A DNA stretch of 64,000 nt from Synechococcus sp. J7-Johnson (GTDB lineage: Bacteria; Cyanobacteriota; Cyanobacteriia; PCC-6307; Cyanobiaceae). The position numbers and the translations under genes are program-made. This document shows, piece after piece, positions 16,215 through 25,311 of the stretch (positions are counted from its first letter, which is position 1; the number at the start of each line of letters is the position of its first letter). The stretch covers positions 1-64,000 of the forward strand of contig NZ_JAGQBU010000003.1 in assembly GCF_024345795.1 (NCBI RefSeq), read 5' to 3'. The notes under the pieces were generated by a model that saw only the letters and a list, made by a program, of their open reading frames with translations, made no database searches and had not been told where the DNA came from.

Positions 16215-17147
16215 TGCTGCGGTCGGCTCGAAGGCCCCCCAGTAGGGGGAAGTAAAAAGGTCGAGCTTGCGGCGGGTGTCAGCCGGCACCTGCTCTTTCG
16301 GGGTCATCAGCGCATCCCGCAGGGCGCTGTGGGAGCTGCTGAGTGGTCGTTGGGCATCGATCCGCTCCGCTGCCACAGCCACGATCTGCTGGGCCAGGGC
16401 CGCATTGGCGTGCAGGTTCTCGATCACCAGATCCACCGTCACCGAGGCGTGATCCTCGTGCCAGCAGTCGTAGTCGGTAACCATGGCCAGGGTGGCGTAG
16501 GCCATCTCGGCTTCGCGGGCCAGGCGGGCTTCGCTGTGGTTGGTCATGCCGATCACCGAGCAGCCCCAGCTTCGGTAGAGATTCGATTCAGCCCGGGTGG
16601 AGAAGGCCGGACCCTCCATGCAGAGGTAGGTGCCGCGGCGGTGCAGCTGGCGGCCCGCTGGCATCAGGCTTTCAGCCACATCGGCCAGCAGCCGGCTGAG
16701 GCTTGGGCAGAACGGATCGGCGATGCCCACATGGGCCACTGCCCCGCTGCCGAAAAAGCTCACGGGCCTGGAGTGGGTGCGGTCGATGAACTGATCCGGC
16801 ACCACCATGTCAAGGGGCCGCAGCGGATCCTGAAGGGATCCCACGGCGGAGCAGGAGAGGATCCAGCGCACTCCCAGCGAACGCAGGGCCCAGAGGTTGG
16901 CCCGGTAGGGCACCTCCGTGGGAAGGTGATTGTGGTGGCGCCCGTGGCGGGCCAGGAACACCACCTCCAGCCCACCGATCCTCCCCAGCCGGAGGCTGTC
17001 CGAGGGTGGCCCGAAGGGTGTTTCCACCGTGAGTTCACGGACGTCCTCGAGCCCCTGGATGGCATAGAGCCCGCTGCCACCGAGTACTCCCAGGCGTGCG
17101 TGGCTCAGGTCGAGGCCCTGGCTCGTGGCAGCGGCGGTGGGACTCAT
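16200..17147 (-). CDS. mtnP: S-methyl-5'-thioadenosine phosphorylase
   Basis: I chose the ATG at 17147 ([20 protein letters not shown]); the longer frame to 17327 runs through the promoter and start of the divergent cyclophilin gene. The 315 residues follow the MTAP/PNP family: [52 protein letters not shown] and [27 protein letters not shown]. It phosphorolyses methylthioadenosine to adenine and methylthioribose-1-phosphate in methionine salvage. The other salvage genes are not nearby. Confidence 0.94.
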   Translation of the reverse strand: MSPTAAATSQGLDLSHARLGVLGGSGLYAIQGLEDVRELTVETPFGPPSDSLRLGRIGGLEVVFLARHGRHHNHLPTEVPYRANLWALRSLGVRWILSCSAVGSLQDPLRPLDMVVPDQFIDRTHSRPVSFFGSGAVAHVGIADPFCPSLSRLLADVAESLMPAGRQLHRRGTYLCMEGPAFSTRAESNLYRSWGCSVIGMTNHSEARLAREAEMAYATLAMVTDYDCWHEDHASVTVDLVIENLHANAALAQQIVAVAAERIDAQRPLSSSHSALRDALMTPKEQVPADTRRKLDLFTSPYWGAFEPTAAAQTS

Positions 17148-17235
17148 GGGGGGACCGACGGAGGGGAAAGCCCGGTGCAGGACTGGGGACTGTTCTACCC
17201 GAGAGTCGATACACTCCGCCTTTGCTCTGAGCCCC

Positions 17236-17676
17236 ATGACCAAAGCTTTGATGGAGACCGAGGCAGGCACGCTGGAACTCGAGTTGTTCGACACCGACGC
17301 CCCCGGCACCGTCGCGAACTTCGTCAAGCTGGCCGAATCTGGCTTCTATGACGGCCTGGCCTTTCACCGTGTCATCGATGGCTTCATGGCCCAGGGAGGT
17401 TGCCCCAACACCCGCGCCGGTGCCAGCGGCATGCCCGGCACTGGCGGCCCCGGCTACATGATTCCCTGCGAGATCAACAGCCGTAAGCACCAGGCGGGCA
17501 CCTTCTCAATGGCCCATGCCGGCAAGAACACCGGTGGCAGCCAGTTCTTCCTCTGCCATGAAGCCCAGCCCCACCTTGATGGGGTCCACACCGTGTTTGG
17601 CCAGGCCAGCAACGTGGATGTGGTGCTGGCGATCCGCAAGGGCACCCGCATCACGAAAGTGACGATCCTGCCCTGA
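17236..17676 (+). CDS. Cyclophilin-type peptidyl-prolyl cis-trans isomerase
   Basis: This compact 146-residue cyclophilin has no signal peptide, so it is cytoplasmic. It shows [15 protein letters not shown] (catalytic Arg), the [17 protein letters not shown] core and [11 protein letters not shown]. It accelerates X-Pro bond isomerisation during folding. I chose the ATG at 17236 ([11 protein letters not shown]), where family members begin. It is divergent from mtnP and convergent with ribBA. Confidence 0.95.
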   Translation: MTKALMETEAGTLELELFDTDAPGTVANFVKLAESGFYDGLAFHRVIDGFMAQGGCPNTRAGASGMPGTGGPGYMIPCEINSRKHQAGTFSMAHAGKNTGGSQFFLCHEAQPHLDGVHTVFGQASNVDVVLAIRKGTRITKVTILP

Positions 17677-17698
17677 GGGTGGCTGCCCCGGCTCGGTG

Positions 17699-17720
17699 CT
17701 CAGACCCAGCTCAGACCCAG
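17699..17720. repeat. 11-bp tandem duplication at the ribBA stop
   Basis: CTCAGACCCAG occurs twice in tandem, at 17699-17709 and 17710-17720. The second copy contains the ribBA stop codon (TCA at 17711-17713 on the plus strand), so the duplication places a second copy of the end sequence just downstream. Confidence 0.7.
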
Positions 17721-19435
17721 CGCACGAAAGCCCCGGGAGTTGCCACCAGTTTGGGACTCACCTGAGTTAGCTCCAGCAAGGGCCGGCTATCGGGCTCCAG
17801 GGTGGCGCTGGGGTGGGCGCTGCGCTGGGCATCGGGGGTCAGCAGCAGGCTCACCGACCGGGTGGTGGCCCAGCCAGCCATCAAGGTCAGGGCTGAGAGC
17901 AGATCAGCCTCTGCCAGGGGCTGGTCCCCTCCGGCCTGCTGGGCGAGCAGCAGGGCAAGCTGCGGCTGCCCCAGCAGGGCCAGCAGGCGGGGGTGTTCCT
18001 CCCGCCGCAACTCCAGCCCCCGCTCGCTGGCCCACTGCCGCAGCTGGGGCCAGTGCTCGGCTTCCGCCTGCTCCGGCGCCACCGTCGTGCCGCTCCAGGA
18101 GAGCACCGCCGTGGGACCTCCCGCCCCGGTGTGCTCCCGGTCTGGGCCGCCGTGCATCAGATGGCCGAGTTTGGTCTTTTTGGTGAGCAGGTAGGCGGCG
18201 TTGTGCTGGCCCGGTTCCATCACCAGCGGCACCCGGTCTTCCACCTGCAACCCGTAGCCGCCGAGGCCGGCGATCTTGCGGGGGTTGTTGGTGATCAGGC
18301 GCAGGTGATGAACCCCCAGGTCACTGAGGATCTGAGCCCCGACGCCGTAGTTGCGCAGGTCAGCGGGAAAGCCGAGGCGCTCATTGGCCTCGACCGTGTC
18401 GAGACCGCCATCCTGAAGGCTGTAGGCCTTGAGCTTGTTGATCAGGCCGATGCCTCTGCCCTCCTGGCGCAGGTACACCACAACCCCCTCGCCGGCGGCT
18501 TCGATCATGCGCAGGGCTGCCTCCAGCTGGGGCCGGCAATCGCAGCGCAGGGAGCCGAAAGCGTCGCCGGTGAGGCATTCCGAGTGCACGCGCACCAGCA
18601 CCGGTCCGCTGGCCAGCTCGGGGCGCCCCTTGACGATCGCCACATGCTCGCTGTCGTCGAGCTCATTTCGGTACCCGATCGCCCGGAACTGACCGAAGGC
18701 GCTCGGCATCTGGGCTTCGGCCTGGCGGCGCACGAATCGCTCAGTTCCGAGTCGGTAGCTGATCAGGTCGGCGATGCTGATCAGTCGCAGGCCATGGCGC
18801 CGTGCGTAGCGCGCCAGTTGGGGCAGGCGGGCCATCGAGCCATCGGGGTTCTGGATCTCGCAGATCACACCGGCTGGGTAGAGCCCGGAGAGACGGGAGA
18901 GATCGACGGCCGCCTCGGTATGACCGGCCCGTTTGAGCACGCCGCCCTGGCGAGCCCGCAGCGGGAAGATGTGGCCCGGCCGGCGCAGGTCTGATGGGCG
19001 GCTGGCGGGATGGATCGCCACCTGAATGGTGCGGGCTCGGTCGTCGGCACTGATGCCCGTGCTCACCCCGTTTTCTGGCCCGGCATCAACACTGACAGTG
19101 AAAGCGGTCTGGTTGCTGTCGGTGTTGCGGTCGACCATCAGGGGCAGCTCGAGCGCGTCGAGTCGCTCGCCTTCCATCGCCAGGCAGATCAGGCCACGGG
19201 CTTCTGTCGCCATGAAGTTGATCTGCTCGGGCGTGGCGAACTGGGCCGCGCAGATCAGATCACCTTCATTTTCACGATTTTCATCATCGACGACGACGAT
19301 CATCTCGCCGTTGCGGATGCCGGCAAGGGCATCGGCGATCGAATCGAAGTGGATCGGGTCGTGGCCCTGATCCGGGTGTTGAGGCGCGTCAGAAGCGCCG
19401 GCGAGGGGAGCGGAACGCTCGGAGCGAACAGTCAG
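17711..19435 (-). CDS. ribBA: Bifunctional DHBP synthase / GTP cyclohydrolase II
   Basis: This enzyme makes both precursors of riboflavin. The N-terminal RibB domain has [20 protein letters not shown]. The C-terminal RibA domain has the zinc site [15 protein letters not shown] and [12 protein letters not shown]. About 140 residues follow the RibA core ([12 protein letters not shown] to the end), more than in minimal RibBA proteins. The first in-frame ATG (19303) falls inside the first domain strand. Conserved residues [16 protein letters not shown] lie upstream of it in the open frame, yet that frame holds no ATG, GTG or TTG. I therefore place the start tentatively at the CTG at 19435, which gives 574 residues; conventional calling would start at 19303. 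Confidence 0.85.
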   Translation of the reverse strand: MTVRSERSAPLAGASDAPQHPDQGHDPIHFDSIADALAGIRNGEMIVVVDDENRENEGDLICAAQFATPEQINFMATEARGLICLAMEGERLDALELPLMVDRNTDSNQTAFTVSVDAGPENGVSTGISADDRARTIQVAIHPASRPSDLRRPGHIFPLRARQGGVLKRAGHTEAAVDLSRLSGLYPAGVICEIQNPDGSMARLPQLARYARRHGLRLISIADLISYRLGTERFVRRQAEAQMPSAFGQFRAIGYRNELDDSEHVAIVKGRPELASGPVLVRVHSECLTGDAFGSLRCDCRPQLEAALRMIEAAGEGVVVYLRQEGRGIGLINKLKAYSLQDGGLDTVEANERLGFPADLRNYGVGAQILSDLGVHHLRLITNNPRKIAGLGGYGLQVEDRVPLVMEPGQHNAAYLLTKKTKLGHLMHGGPDREHTGAGGPTAVLSWSGTTVAPEQAEAEHWPQLRQWASERGLELRREEHPRLLALLGQPQLALLLAQQAGGDQPLAEADLLSALTLMAGWATTRSVSLLLTPDAQRSAHPSATLEPDSRPLLELTQVSPKLVATPGAFVRWV

Positions 19436-19526
19436 AACAGCTGGACCAAGTATCGAGCATTCTCTATCAGTTGCGGGTTCAACGTGAGCGGGGGACCGGT
19501 ACGATCATCGCCCCAGATCCTCCGGC

Positions 19527-20603
19527 ATGGTCAGCCCCACAGCAGCCCGGCGCGTCGCGGTGATCGGCGCCAGCGGCTACGGCGGCCTTCAGACCCTGCG
19601 CCTGCTTCAGCACCACCCCGAATTCGTGGTCAGCTATCTGGGAGGCGAGCGCAGTGCTGGCCGCGCCTGGAGTGAACTTGTTCCCTTTCTGCCTCTGAAG
19701 GGCAATCCGGTGGTGCGGGCCCCCGATCCCGAAGCCATCGCCGCCGAGGCAGACTTCGCCGTGCTCAGTCTTCCCAGCGGGCTGGCCTCCCAGCTGGTGC
19801 CCGCCCTGCTGAAGCTGGGGGTGAAGGTGGTGGATCTCTCCGCCGATTACCGCTACCGCTCCCTGGCCCAGTGGAAGGAGGTGTACTCCAGCGAGGCCGA
19901 ACGGTTCGAGCGTCACGATGAAGCGCTATGTGCGGAGGCGGTCTATGGCCTGGTGGAGTGGGAGGAGGCGCGTGTAGCCACCGCGCGGCTGGTGGCGGCT
20001 CCAGGCTGCTTCCCCACAGCCAGCCTGCTGCCGCTGCTGCCCTTCCTCAAGCAGGGTCTGATCGATCGCAGCGGCATCATCATCGATGCCAAGACGGGCA
20101 CCTCGGGCGGTGGTCGCGCTGCCAAGGAGAACCTGCTGCTGGCGGAGGCGGCCGAGGCCGTTGCTCCCTATGGCGTGGTGGGGCACCGCCATACCAGCGA
20201 GATCGAGCAGACCGCCAGCCAGGTGGCGGGGCAGCCGATCCAGCTGCAGTTCACCCCTCATCTGATGCCGATGGTGCGGGGTCTTCTGGCCACGGTCTAC
20301 GGCCGGCTGCGGGATCCGGGCCTGACTGCCGAAGACTGCACCACCGTGCTTCAGGCCGCCTACCGCCACAGCCCCTGTGTGGAGGTGCTGCCGGTCGGCG
20401 TCTACCCCTCCACCAAATGGACCCGCCAGACCAACCGGGCGCTGCTTTCGGTCCAGGTCGACCGTCGCACAGGCCAGCTGATCCTGATGAGCGCCGTCGA
20501 CAACCTGGTCAAGGGCCAGGCGGGGCAGGGAGTGCAGTGTCTCAATCTGATGGCCGGACTGCCGTCAGCCATGGGTCTGCCGCTGCTGCCGTTCTATCCC
20601 TGA
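19527..20603 (+). CDS. argC: N-acetyl-gamma-glutamyl-phosphate reductase ArgC
   Basis: The 358-residue NADPH-dependent enzyme performs the third step of arginine synthesis. RVAVIGASGYGGLQTLRLLQ is the nucleotide-binding start. The catalytic Cys lies in VAAPGCFPTASLLPLLPFLK, and GHRHTSEIEQ and FTPHLMPMVRGLLATVYGRL are family signatures. The start is an ATG divergent from ribBA. The last 20 codons overlap the end of purN on the opposite strand. Confidence 0.97.
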   Translation: MVSPTAARRVAVIGASGYGGLQTLRLLQHHPEFVVSYLGGERSAGRAWSELVPFLPLKGNPVVRAPDPEAIAAEADFAVLSLPSGLASQLVPALLKLGVKVVDLSADYRYRSLAQWKEVYSSEAERFERHDEALCAEAVYGLVEWEEARVATARLVAAPGCFPTASLLPLLPFLKQGLIDRSGIIIDAKTGTSGGGRAAKENLLLAEAAEAVAPYGVVGHRHTSEIEQTASQVAGQPIQLQFTPHLMPMVRGLLATVYGRLRDPGLTAEDCTTVLQAAYRHSPCVEVLPVGVYPSTKWTRQTNRALLSVQVDRRTGQLILMSAVDNLVKGQAGQGVQCLNLMAGLPSAMGLPLLPFYP

Positions 20604-21249
20604 GCCTGGCGGCGGCGATGGCCACTGCCAGGGGCAGCAGGCGGTGCTCCTGCTGGTGAATGCGCGCGGCCAGGCTGTAGCGGTCGTCGCCAGGGAGCAC
20701 CGGAACGGTGGCCTGGGCCAGAATCGGCCCTCCGTCGAGGTCCTTGGTGACCAGATGGGCGGTGCAGCCGCTGAGGGTGACTCCAGCAGCGAGAGCCTGG
20801 CCAACAGCATCAAGGCCCCGGAAGCTGGGCAGCAGCGACGGGTGGATGTTGATCAGTCGCGAGGGGAAGGCGCCGATCAGGCGCGGGGTGACGATCCGCA
20901 TCCAGCCGGCCATCACCACCAGATCGACGCCGGTGGCGCTGAAGGTCTCGATCAGGGCGCCATCCAGCTCTTCACGGCTTTGGTGCCGGCGGTGATCCAC
21001 CAGGGCGCAAGGGATCCCCAGCCGATCGGCCCGCGCCTGGGCGCCGCAGCCTGGATTGTTGACCACCAGCTGGAGCACCCTGCCCCGAAGGGGACCTTGG
21101 CGGCAGGCAGCCACCAGTGCTTCGAAGTTCGAACCCTCCCCGGAGGCCATCACCCCAAGCCGCAGCTCGACGGCTTGGAGGGGCCAGGGCTGTGCCAACG
21201 GCCACTGGACACAACCGGGCGGATCGCTAGGGTCTGTTGAAGCGGGCAT
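20542..21249 (-). CDS. purN: Phosphoribosylglycinamide formyltransferase PurN
   Basis: I chose the ATG at 21249 (MPASTDPSDPPGCVQWPLAQ), which gives 235 residues; the longer frame to 21522 is antisense to ycf35. The enzyme transfers a formyl group from 10-formyl-THF to GAR in purine synthesis. Signatures are LGVMASGEGSNFEALV, DLVVMAGWMRIVTPRLI, the active site INIHPSLLPSFRGLDAVGQA and GCTAHLVTKDLDGGPILAQA. The C-terminus overlaps argC by 62 bp. The start codon lies only 7 bp from the divergent ycf35 start. Confidence 0.94.
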   Translation of the reverse strand: MPASTDPSDPPGCVQWPLAQPWPLQAVELRLGVMASGEGSNFEALVAACRQGPLRGRVLQLVVNNPGCGAQARADRLGIPCALVDHRRHQSREELDGALIETFSATGVDLVVMAGWMRIVTPRLIGAFPSRLINIHPSLLPSFRGLDAVGQALAAGVTLSGCTAHLVTKDLDGGPILAQATVPVLPGDDRYSLAARIHQQEHRLLPLAVAIAAARLRDRTAAAADPWLTAVRPSD

Positions 21250-21256
21250 TGGCGTC

Positions 21257-21601
21257 TTGTCCCATCTCTCCATCCTGCCAACGGTGATCCGTGATCTGGA
21301 TCTGCTGGCAGCGTCCCTTGTCGATCTCGGCTGTGATCCGATCCGAGCCGGAGTTCTTGAAGGCTTTGCCGGGGAGTGCACACCGGTGGATCTGAAGGTT
21401 CGCTTCGCCGGTGAACAGTGGATCGGTTGGAGCCGCCAGGCCGACGGCAGCCTGGCCCTGCTCGGGGATCTGCAGCGTCTGAGCCGCTCCCGTCCTCTGC
21501 AGACGTTTCTGGGCCGGCTCACCCGTGGCTATGCCGCCCGGCTTGCCCTGCAGGACGCTGCTCTTGAGCTGCCGATGGCCACGATCGAACTGGTGTCCTG
21601 A
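21257..21601 (+). CDS. DUF1257 / Ycf35 family protein
   Basis: The family begins with an MSH-type N-terminus, which fixes the start at the TTG at 21257 and gives 114 residues (MSHLSILPTVIRDLDLLAAS). The conserved elements are the early helix LLAASLVDLGC, VDLKVRFAGEQWIGWSR and GFLGRLTRGYAARLAL-like residues near the end. Ycf35 homologues occur in cyanobacteria and red-algal plastids and have no established function. The open frame extends upstream without a better start, since that region is antisense to purN. Confidence 0.85.
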   Translation: MSHLSILPTVIRDLDLLAASLVDLGCDPIRAGVLEGFAGECTPVDLKVRFAGEQWIGWSRQADGSLALLGDLQRLSRSRPLQTFLGRLTRGYAARLALQDAALELPMATIELVS

Positions 21602-21608
21602 AGCACGG

Positions 21609-23351
21609 GTGGTTGACCTCTCTCTGGATCTGGGCCAACCCCACAGCCACCTGGTCCACGTCAGCCTCCGTTGCACACCGGCCACCCCTGTGCTGCGCCT
21701 GCGCCTGCCCGCCTGGACCCCGGGCTCCTACCTGATCCGCGACTACGTCCGCCACCTCGAAGCCCTGGAGATCCGCCAGGGAACGCAGAGCCTGCAGCCG
21801 ATCCGCAGTGATCCCGCCGGTTGGCGGCTGGAGCTGCCGTCTCTGGAGCCGATTGAGATCCGCTACAAGGTGCTGGCCGCAGACCTGAGCGTCCGCACCT
21901 GTCACCTTGATGGCGACCACGGCTTTCTGGCCCTTGCGGCACTGGCGCTGCAGGTGGAGGGGGAACGCTGGTCCCCCCACCGGCTCAGCCTGCGGCTGCC
22001 GTCTGGCTGGCAGGCCTTTGTTCCCTTGCCGCTTCAGGCCGATGGATCCTGGCTGGCGCTCGACTTCGATCAGTTGGTGGACACTCCGGTGGAAGCGGGG
22101 CCCCACCGTGACCACAAGTTCAGCGTGGCCGGGGTGCCTCATCGCTGGGTCTGCTGGGATGCCACCGCGCCTGCCACCGCACCTGCAGACGTTGCTCCAG
22201 ACAGTCTGCTCAATGCCCACCCCGCGCTGCTGCAGGACGTGGCTGCTGTCTGTGAGGCCTGCTGCCGGCTGATGGGCGAGCCCGTCCCTGCAGCTTCCGC
22301 GTACCTGTTCGTGCTGCATCTGCTCGATCAGGGCTATGGCGGCCTGGAGCACGACAGCTCCACGGTCCTGCAGTTCGGCCGCCAGGCCCTGCTCAAGCCT
22401 GAGGGTTATCGCCAGCTGCTGCAACTGGTGGCTCATGAGTATCTCCACCAGTGGAATGTGCGCCGGCTCAGGCCCGCGGCCCTTTGCCCGATCGACTACG
22501 ACAAGCCCGTGATCGTGCCTGGCCTGTGGTTCGCCGAAGGGGTCACCAGCTATTTCGACCAGCTGCTGCCCCACCTGGCTGGTATATCGAGCGAAGAAGA
22601 CGTGTTGCACGATTTCGGCACCGATCTCAGCCGCTTCCTGCTCACTCCGGGGCGTCTGGCTGGCCAGAGCCTGCGCCAGAGTGCTGAGGAGGCCTGGGTG
22701 AAGCTCTACCGGCGTGAGGCCAACAGCGACGACAACCAGATCAGCTACTACCTCAAGGGAGCGATCCTTGCGTTGGTGCTCGATCTTGAGTTGCGCCGCT
22801 CGGGGTCGTGCCTGGCCCAGGTGCTGCGTGATCTCTGGGCCCGCCTGGGCCGCTGGGGGCGGGGATACCGGGAGCAGGACCTGCTTGAGGCCTTCTGCGC
22901 ACGCTCGCCTGGTCTGGCCGAACGCTTGCCGGCCTGGCTGGATGGCTTTGAGGATCCCGATCTGCCCGCCTACCTCCAGGATGTGGGGCTGATGCTGGAG
23001 CCTCAGCTGGCCCCGTCCCCCCACGTCGGGCTGACGGCGTCGCTCCAGGGAGGAACCCTGGAGGTGGTTCGTGTGGTGCGCGGTGGACCCTCCCAGGAGG
23101 GCGGCCTGGTGGTGGGCGATGAGCTGATCGCCTTCGAGGGTCTGCGTCTGCGCAAGCCCGAGGACCTGGCTCCGCTGCTGCAGGCCGGACAGCGTCAGGC
23201 GATCACCATCAGCCGGAGGGGGCGTCTGCGCACCCTGGCGATCACCGCCGCGGCGCCGGCGGTCGAGCGTTGGCGGCTGCTGGAGGATCCCGCCGCTGCC
23301 CCCGAGGCGTTGCAGCGCCGTCGCCAGTGGCTGGCTGTGGTGCCATGTTGA
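21609..23351 (+). CDS. M61-family metallopeptidase with PDZ domain
   Basis: The GTG at 21609 (MVDLSLDLGQPHSHLVHVSL) is preferred and gives 580 residues. The N-terminal beta-rich domain is followed by the catalytic zinc motif HEYLHQWNVRRLRP (HExxH) and the downstream Glu in GLWFAEGVTSYFDQ. A PDZ domain occupies the C-terminus (VVRGGPSQEGGLVVGDELIA). M61 members are glycyl aminopeptidase-like enzymes. No signal peptide is visible, so it is probably cytoplasmic. It starts 7 bp after ycf35 and overlaps the amidase gene start. Confidence 0.92.
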   Translation: MVDLSLDLGQPHSHLVHVSLRCTPATPVLRLRLPAWTPGSYLIRDYVRHLEALEIRQGTQSLQPIRSDPAGWRLELPSLEPIEIRYKVLAADLSVRTCHLDGDHGFLALAALALQVEGERWSPHRLSLRLPSGWQAFVPLPLQADGSWLALDFDQLVDTPVEAGPHRDHKFSVAGVPHRWVCWDATAPATAPADVAPDSLLNAHPALLQDVAAVCEACCRLMGEPVPAASAYLFVLHLLDQGYGGLEHDSSTVLQFGRQALLKPEGYRQLLQLVAHEYLHQWNVRRLRPAALCPIDYDKPVIVPGLWFAEGVTSYFDQLLPHLAGISSEEDVLHDFGTDLSRFLLTPGRLAGQSLRQSAEEAWVKLYRREANSDDNQISYYLKGAILALVLDLELRRSGSCLAQVLRDLWARLGRWGRGYREQDLLEAFCARSPGLAERLPAWLDGFEDPDLPAYLQDVGLMLEPQLAPSPHVGLTASLQGGTLEVVRVVRGGPSQEGGLVVGDELIAFEGLRLRKPEDLAPLLQAGQRQAITISRRGRLRTLAITAAAPAVERWRLLEDPAAAPEALQRRRQWLAVVPC

Positions 23352-24238
23352 ACACCCTTATGCAGCGCCTGCGGGCCAACCCCCTGGCCCTGGCTCTGCT
23401 GAGCGGAGGGGCGATCCTGGGGCTGGCCGGCCTGGGCTGGCTGGCCCGTGACCTCACCGCCAGCTCGGAGGCCGCCAGCCGCCCTTCGCTGTTGCAACTG
23501 CTCGAGCAGGTCACCCAGCCCACCCCTTCGCGTGAACCGCCGGCCAGCCGGCCAGCGCCCATGCCGCCGCCACGGCCGGCATGGGTCAGTCCCCTGGGCC
23601 GCCAGTGTGTCGACCTGCAGCCACGGCTGAGGCTGCGGCTGGAGGGGGAGCTCGCGGAGTTGCCCGTGCGCCGAAGGCGTCTGCCGATCGACCCCAGCAA
23701 CTACGGGGTGCGCTTCGAGCGCGATGCCTTCGGCAATGCGCTCGATCCCACTCCCCAGATGGTGGTTCTGCATGAAACCGTTTACGGCATCGGCTCAGCC
23801 CTGCGCACTTTCCAGACTCCACACCCCAGGGATGAGGATCAGGTGAGTTATCACACCCTGATTGGCCTCGATGGCCAGGTGATCGATGTGCTCGATCCCA
23901 GCCAACGGGCCTTCGGGGCGGGCAATTCCGCCTTCAACGGCCGCTGGGTGGTCACCAACCCCAAGGTTGGGGGGTCGATCAACAACTTCGCTCTTCACAT
24001 CGCACTGGAAACCCCCCTGGATGGGGAAGACAACGACCAGGGCCACAGCGGCTACAGCAGCAAGCAGTACGACGCCCTGGCCCTGGTGCTCAGCGACTGG
24101 ATGCGTCGTTTTCCGATTCCTGCCACTCACATCACCACCCACCGTCATGTGGATCTGGGTGGAGAGCGGGCAGATCCGCGCAGTTTCAACTGGGCTGCTC
24201 TCCAGAGCCGGCTGGGGGCCCTCGGTCAGCTCTGCTGA
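23345..24238 (+). CDS. N-acetylmuramoyl-L-alanine amidase (amidase_2 fold)
   Basis: The ATG at 23345 gives 297 residues and overlaps the peptidase stop by 7 bp. An N-terminal hydrophobic segment (ALALLSGGAILGLAGLGWLA) acts as a signal or anchor and is followed by a Pro-rich linker. The amidase_2/PGRP-like domain has its zinc histidines in MVVLHETVYG, in FALHIALETP, and in HITTHRHVDLGGERADPR. It would cut the amide bond between MurNAc and the stem peptide in the periplasm. It ends convergently with the lysozyme-like gene within an 18-bp palindrome. Confidence 0.9.
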   Translation: MLNTLMQRLRANPLALALLSGGAILGLAGLGWLARDLTASSEAASRPSLLQLLEQVTQPTPSREPPASRPAPMPPPRPAWVSPLGRQCVDLQPRLRLRLEGELAELPVRRRRLPIDPSNYGVRFERDAFGNALDPTPQMVVLHETVYGIGSALRTFQTPHPRDEDQVSYHTLIGLDGQVIDVLDPSQRAFGAGNSAFNGRWVVTNPKVGGSINNFALHIALETPLDGEDNDQGHSGYSSKQYDALALVLSDWMRRFPIPATHITTHRHVDLGGERADPRSFNWAALQSRLGALGQLC

Positions 24239-24252
24239 AGCGAACGCTTCAG
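24235..24252. repeat. 18-bp palindrome carrying both stops
   Basis: CTGAAGCG-AA-CGCTTCAG is a perfect palindrome. The left arm contains the amidase TGA and the right arm contains the minus-strand stop of the next gene. It may serve as a short bidirectional terminator, but there is no T-tract. Confidence 0.6.
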
Positions 24253-25091
24253 ATCAGGGGCGAGAGCTGGGGCTTCCGCTCCGAGTAGATCAGGCCATGC
24301 AGCTCGGGGTCCTGCATGTAGCTGAGGATCCGGGCGGGGTAATCGAGTTTGCCGTTGTGCAGGTAGGCAAGGGTGGCCAGTGCCTTGGCATCGCGGGGGC
24401 TGCGGCTGGCCTGCAGCTGGCGGTCTGTGGGCAGACCCAGTTCGCGGCTCAGACGGGCGAACTTGCCCACCAGCAAGGTGACGTTGCGATTCGGATCGAG
24501 CAACTCCAGGCGCGCCGCCTGGATCTGATCGGCCGTGGGATCGGCGGGGAGCAGACCCTGATGGATCAGTTCGCCGATGCCGAGCTGGGCGGGTCCGTGG
24601 GTGCTGAACAAGCCCGACTGGGCGGCCAGAGGCAGGTCCTCGCCGGGTTTGGCGTGCTGAATTTCATCGAAGAGCACGGCCGCCACCAGCATCGGGTTGA
24701 TCTGGTGGCGGCGGCTCTCCTGCAGGATCGTGGGCCGCAGCTCCGCAAGCCGCTCGACGGTGAGGGCCCTCAGGGGTGTGAGTTGATCGAGGCCATGGGT
24801 GAACAGCTGGGCCAGGGGGGCCTGGGGTCCATGCACCCCGAAGCGGCGTTGCAGCTCCTTCAGTTCCTCAGGAGTGAAATCGATGGGATCGGGACGCTGG
24901 CCTTCACTGGTGAAGGCGTCCGGGTCGCTGCTGTCGGTGCTGAGGCTGGCGGTCAAGCCGGGCTCGGTGAGCAGTGAGGCGCTGGAGAGGATCGGCTGGG
25001 GGGAACCCGAGGCAAGGCTCAGCAGCGAAATGGCGGCGGCCAGGGAAACAGCCCAGCGTTTTGCTCCGCCCTTTGGGGAGAACGAAGCCAT
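24249..25091 (-). CDS. Secreted lysozyme-like / DUF1402-like protein
   Basis: I chose the ATG at 25091 (MASFSPKGGAKRWAVSLAAA), which starts a clear signal peptide (AVSLAAAISLLSLASG); the longer frame to 25337 overlaps pgi. The 280 residues include a helical domain with TILQESRRHQINPMLVAAVL, FDEIQHAK, SGLFSTHGPAQLGIGEL and LLVGKFARLS. This arrangement recalls lytic-transglycosylase-like folds (a Glu in a helix, then a QLGIGEL stretch), but the family match is tentative. It faces an amidase gene convergently, which agrees with a cell-wall role. Confidence 0.65.
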   Translation of the reverse strand: MASFSPKGGAKRWAVSLAAAISLLSLASGSPQPILSSASLLTEPGLTASLSTDSSDPDAFTSEGQRPDPIDFTPEELKELQRRFGVHGPQAPLAQLFTHGLDQLTPLRALTVERLAELRPTILQESRRHQINPMLVAAVLFDEIQHAKPGEDLPLAAQSGLFSTHGPAQLGIGELIHQGLLPADPTADQIQAARLELLDPNRNVTLLVGKFARLSRELGLPTDRQLQASRSPRDAKALATLAYLHNGKLDYPARILSYMQDPELHGLIYSERKPQLSPLI

Positions 25092-25311
25092 CGCAGGGCG
25101 AGTGGTCAAGGAAATCCGCCAAAACAAATATTTCTTGAAGATTAACGCGGCTTGATTTGAACAATCCAGCTTCTGGGGTCGTTTGTGTTTCCGTCCATAC
25201 CAAAAACGCTGATCTGGCCGACTTCGGTGTGGCATGGCACCCCTGTGCCTCCTGGGGGGCCCTTCCACGGATAAGTTCAGCCTCGGCAGCCGATTCGTGA
25301 AACCCGCCCGC

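Noticed and set aside
21519-23024. 501-codon open frame opposite the M61 peptidase gene
   Set aside because: The plus-strand frame has the HExxH and PDZ motifs; the antisense frame has none.
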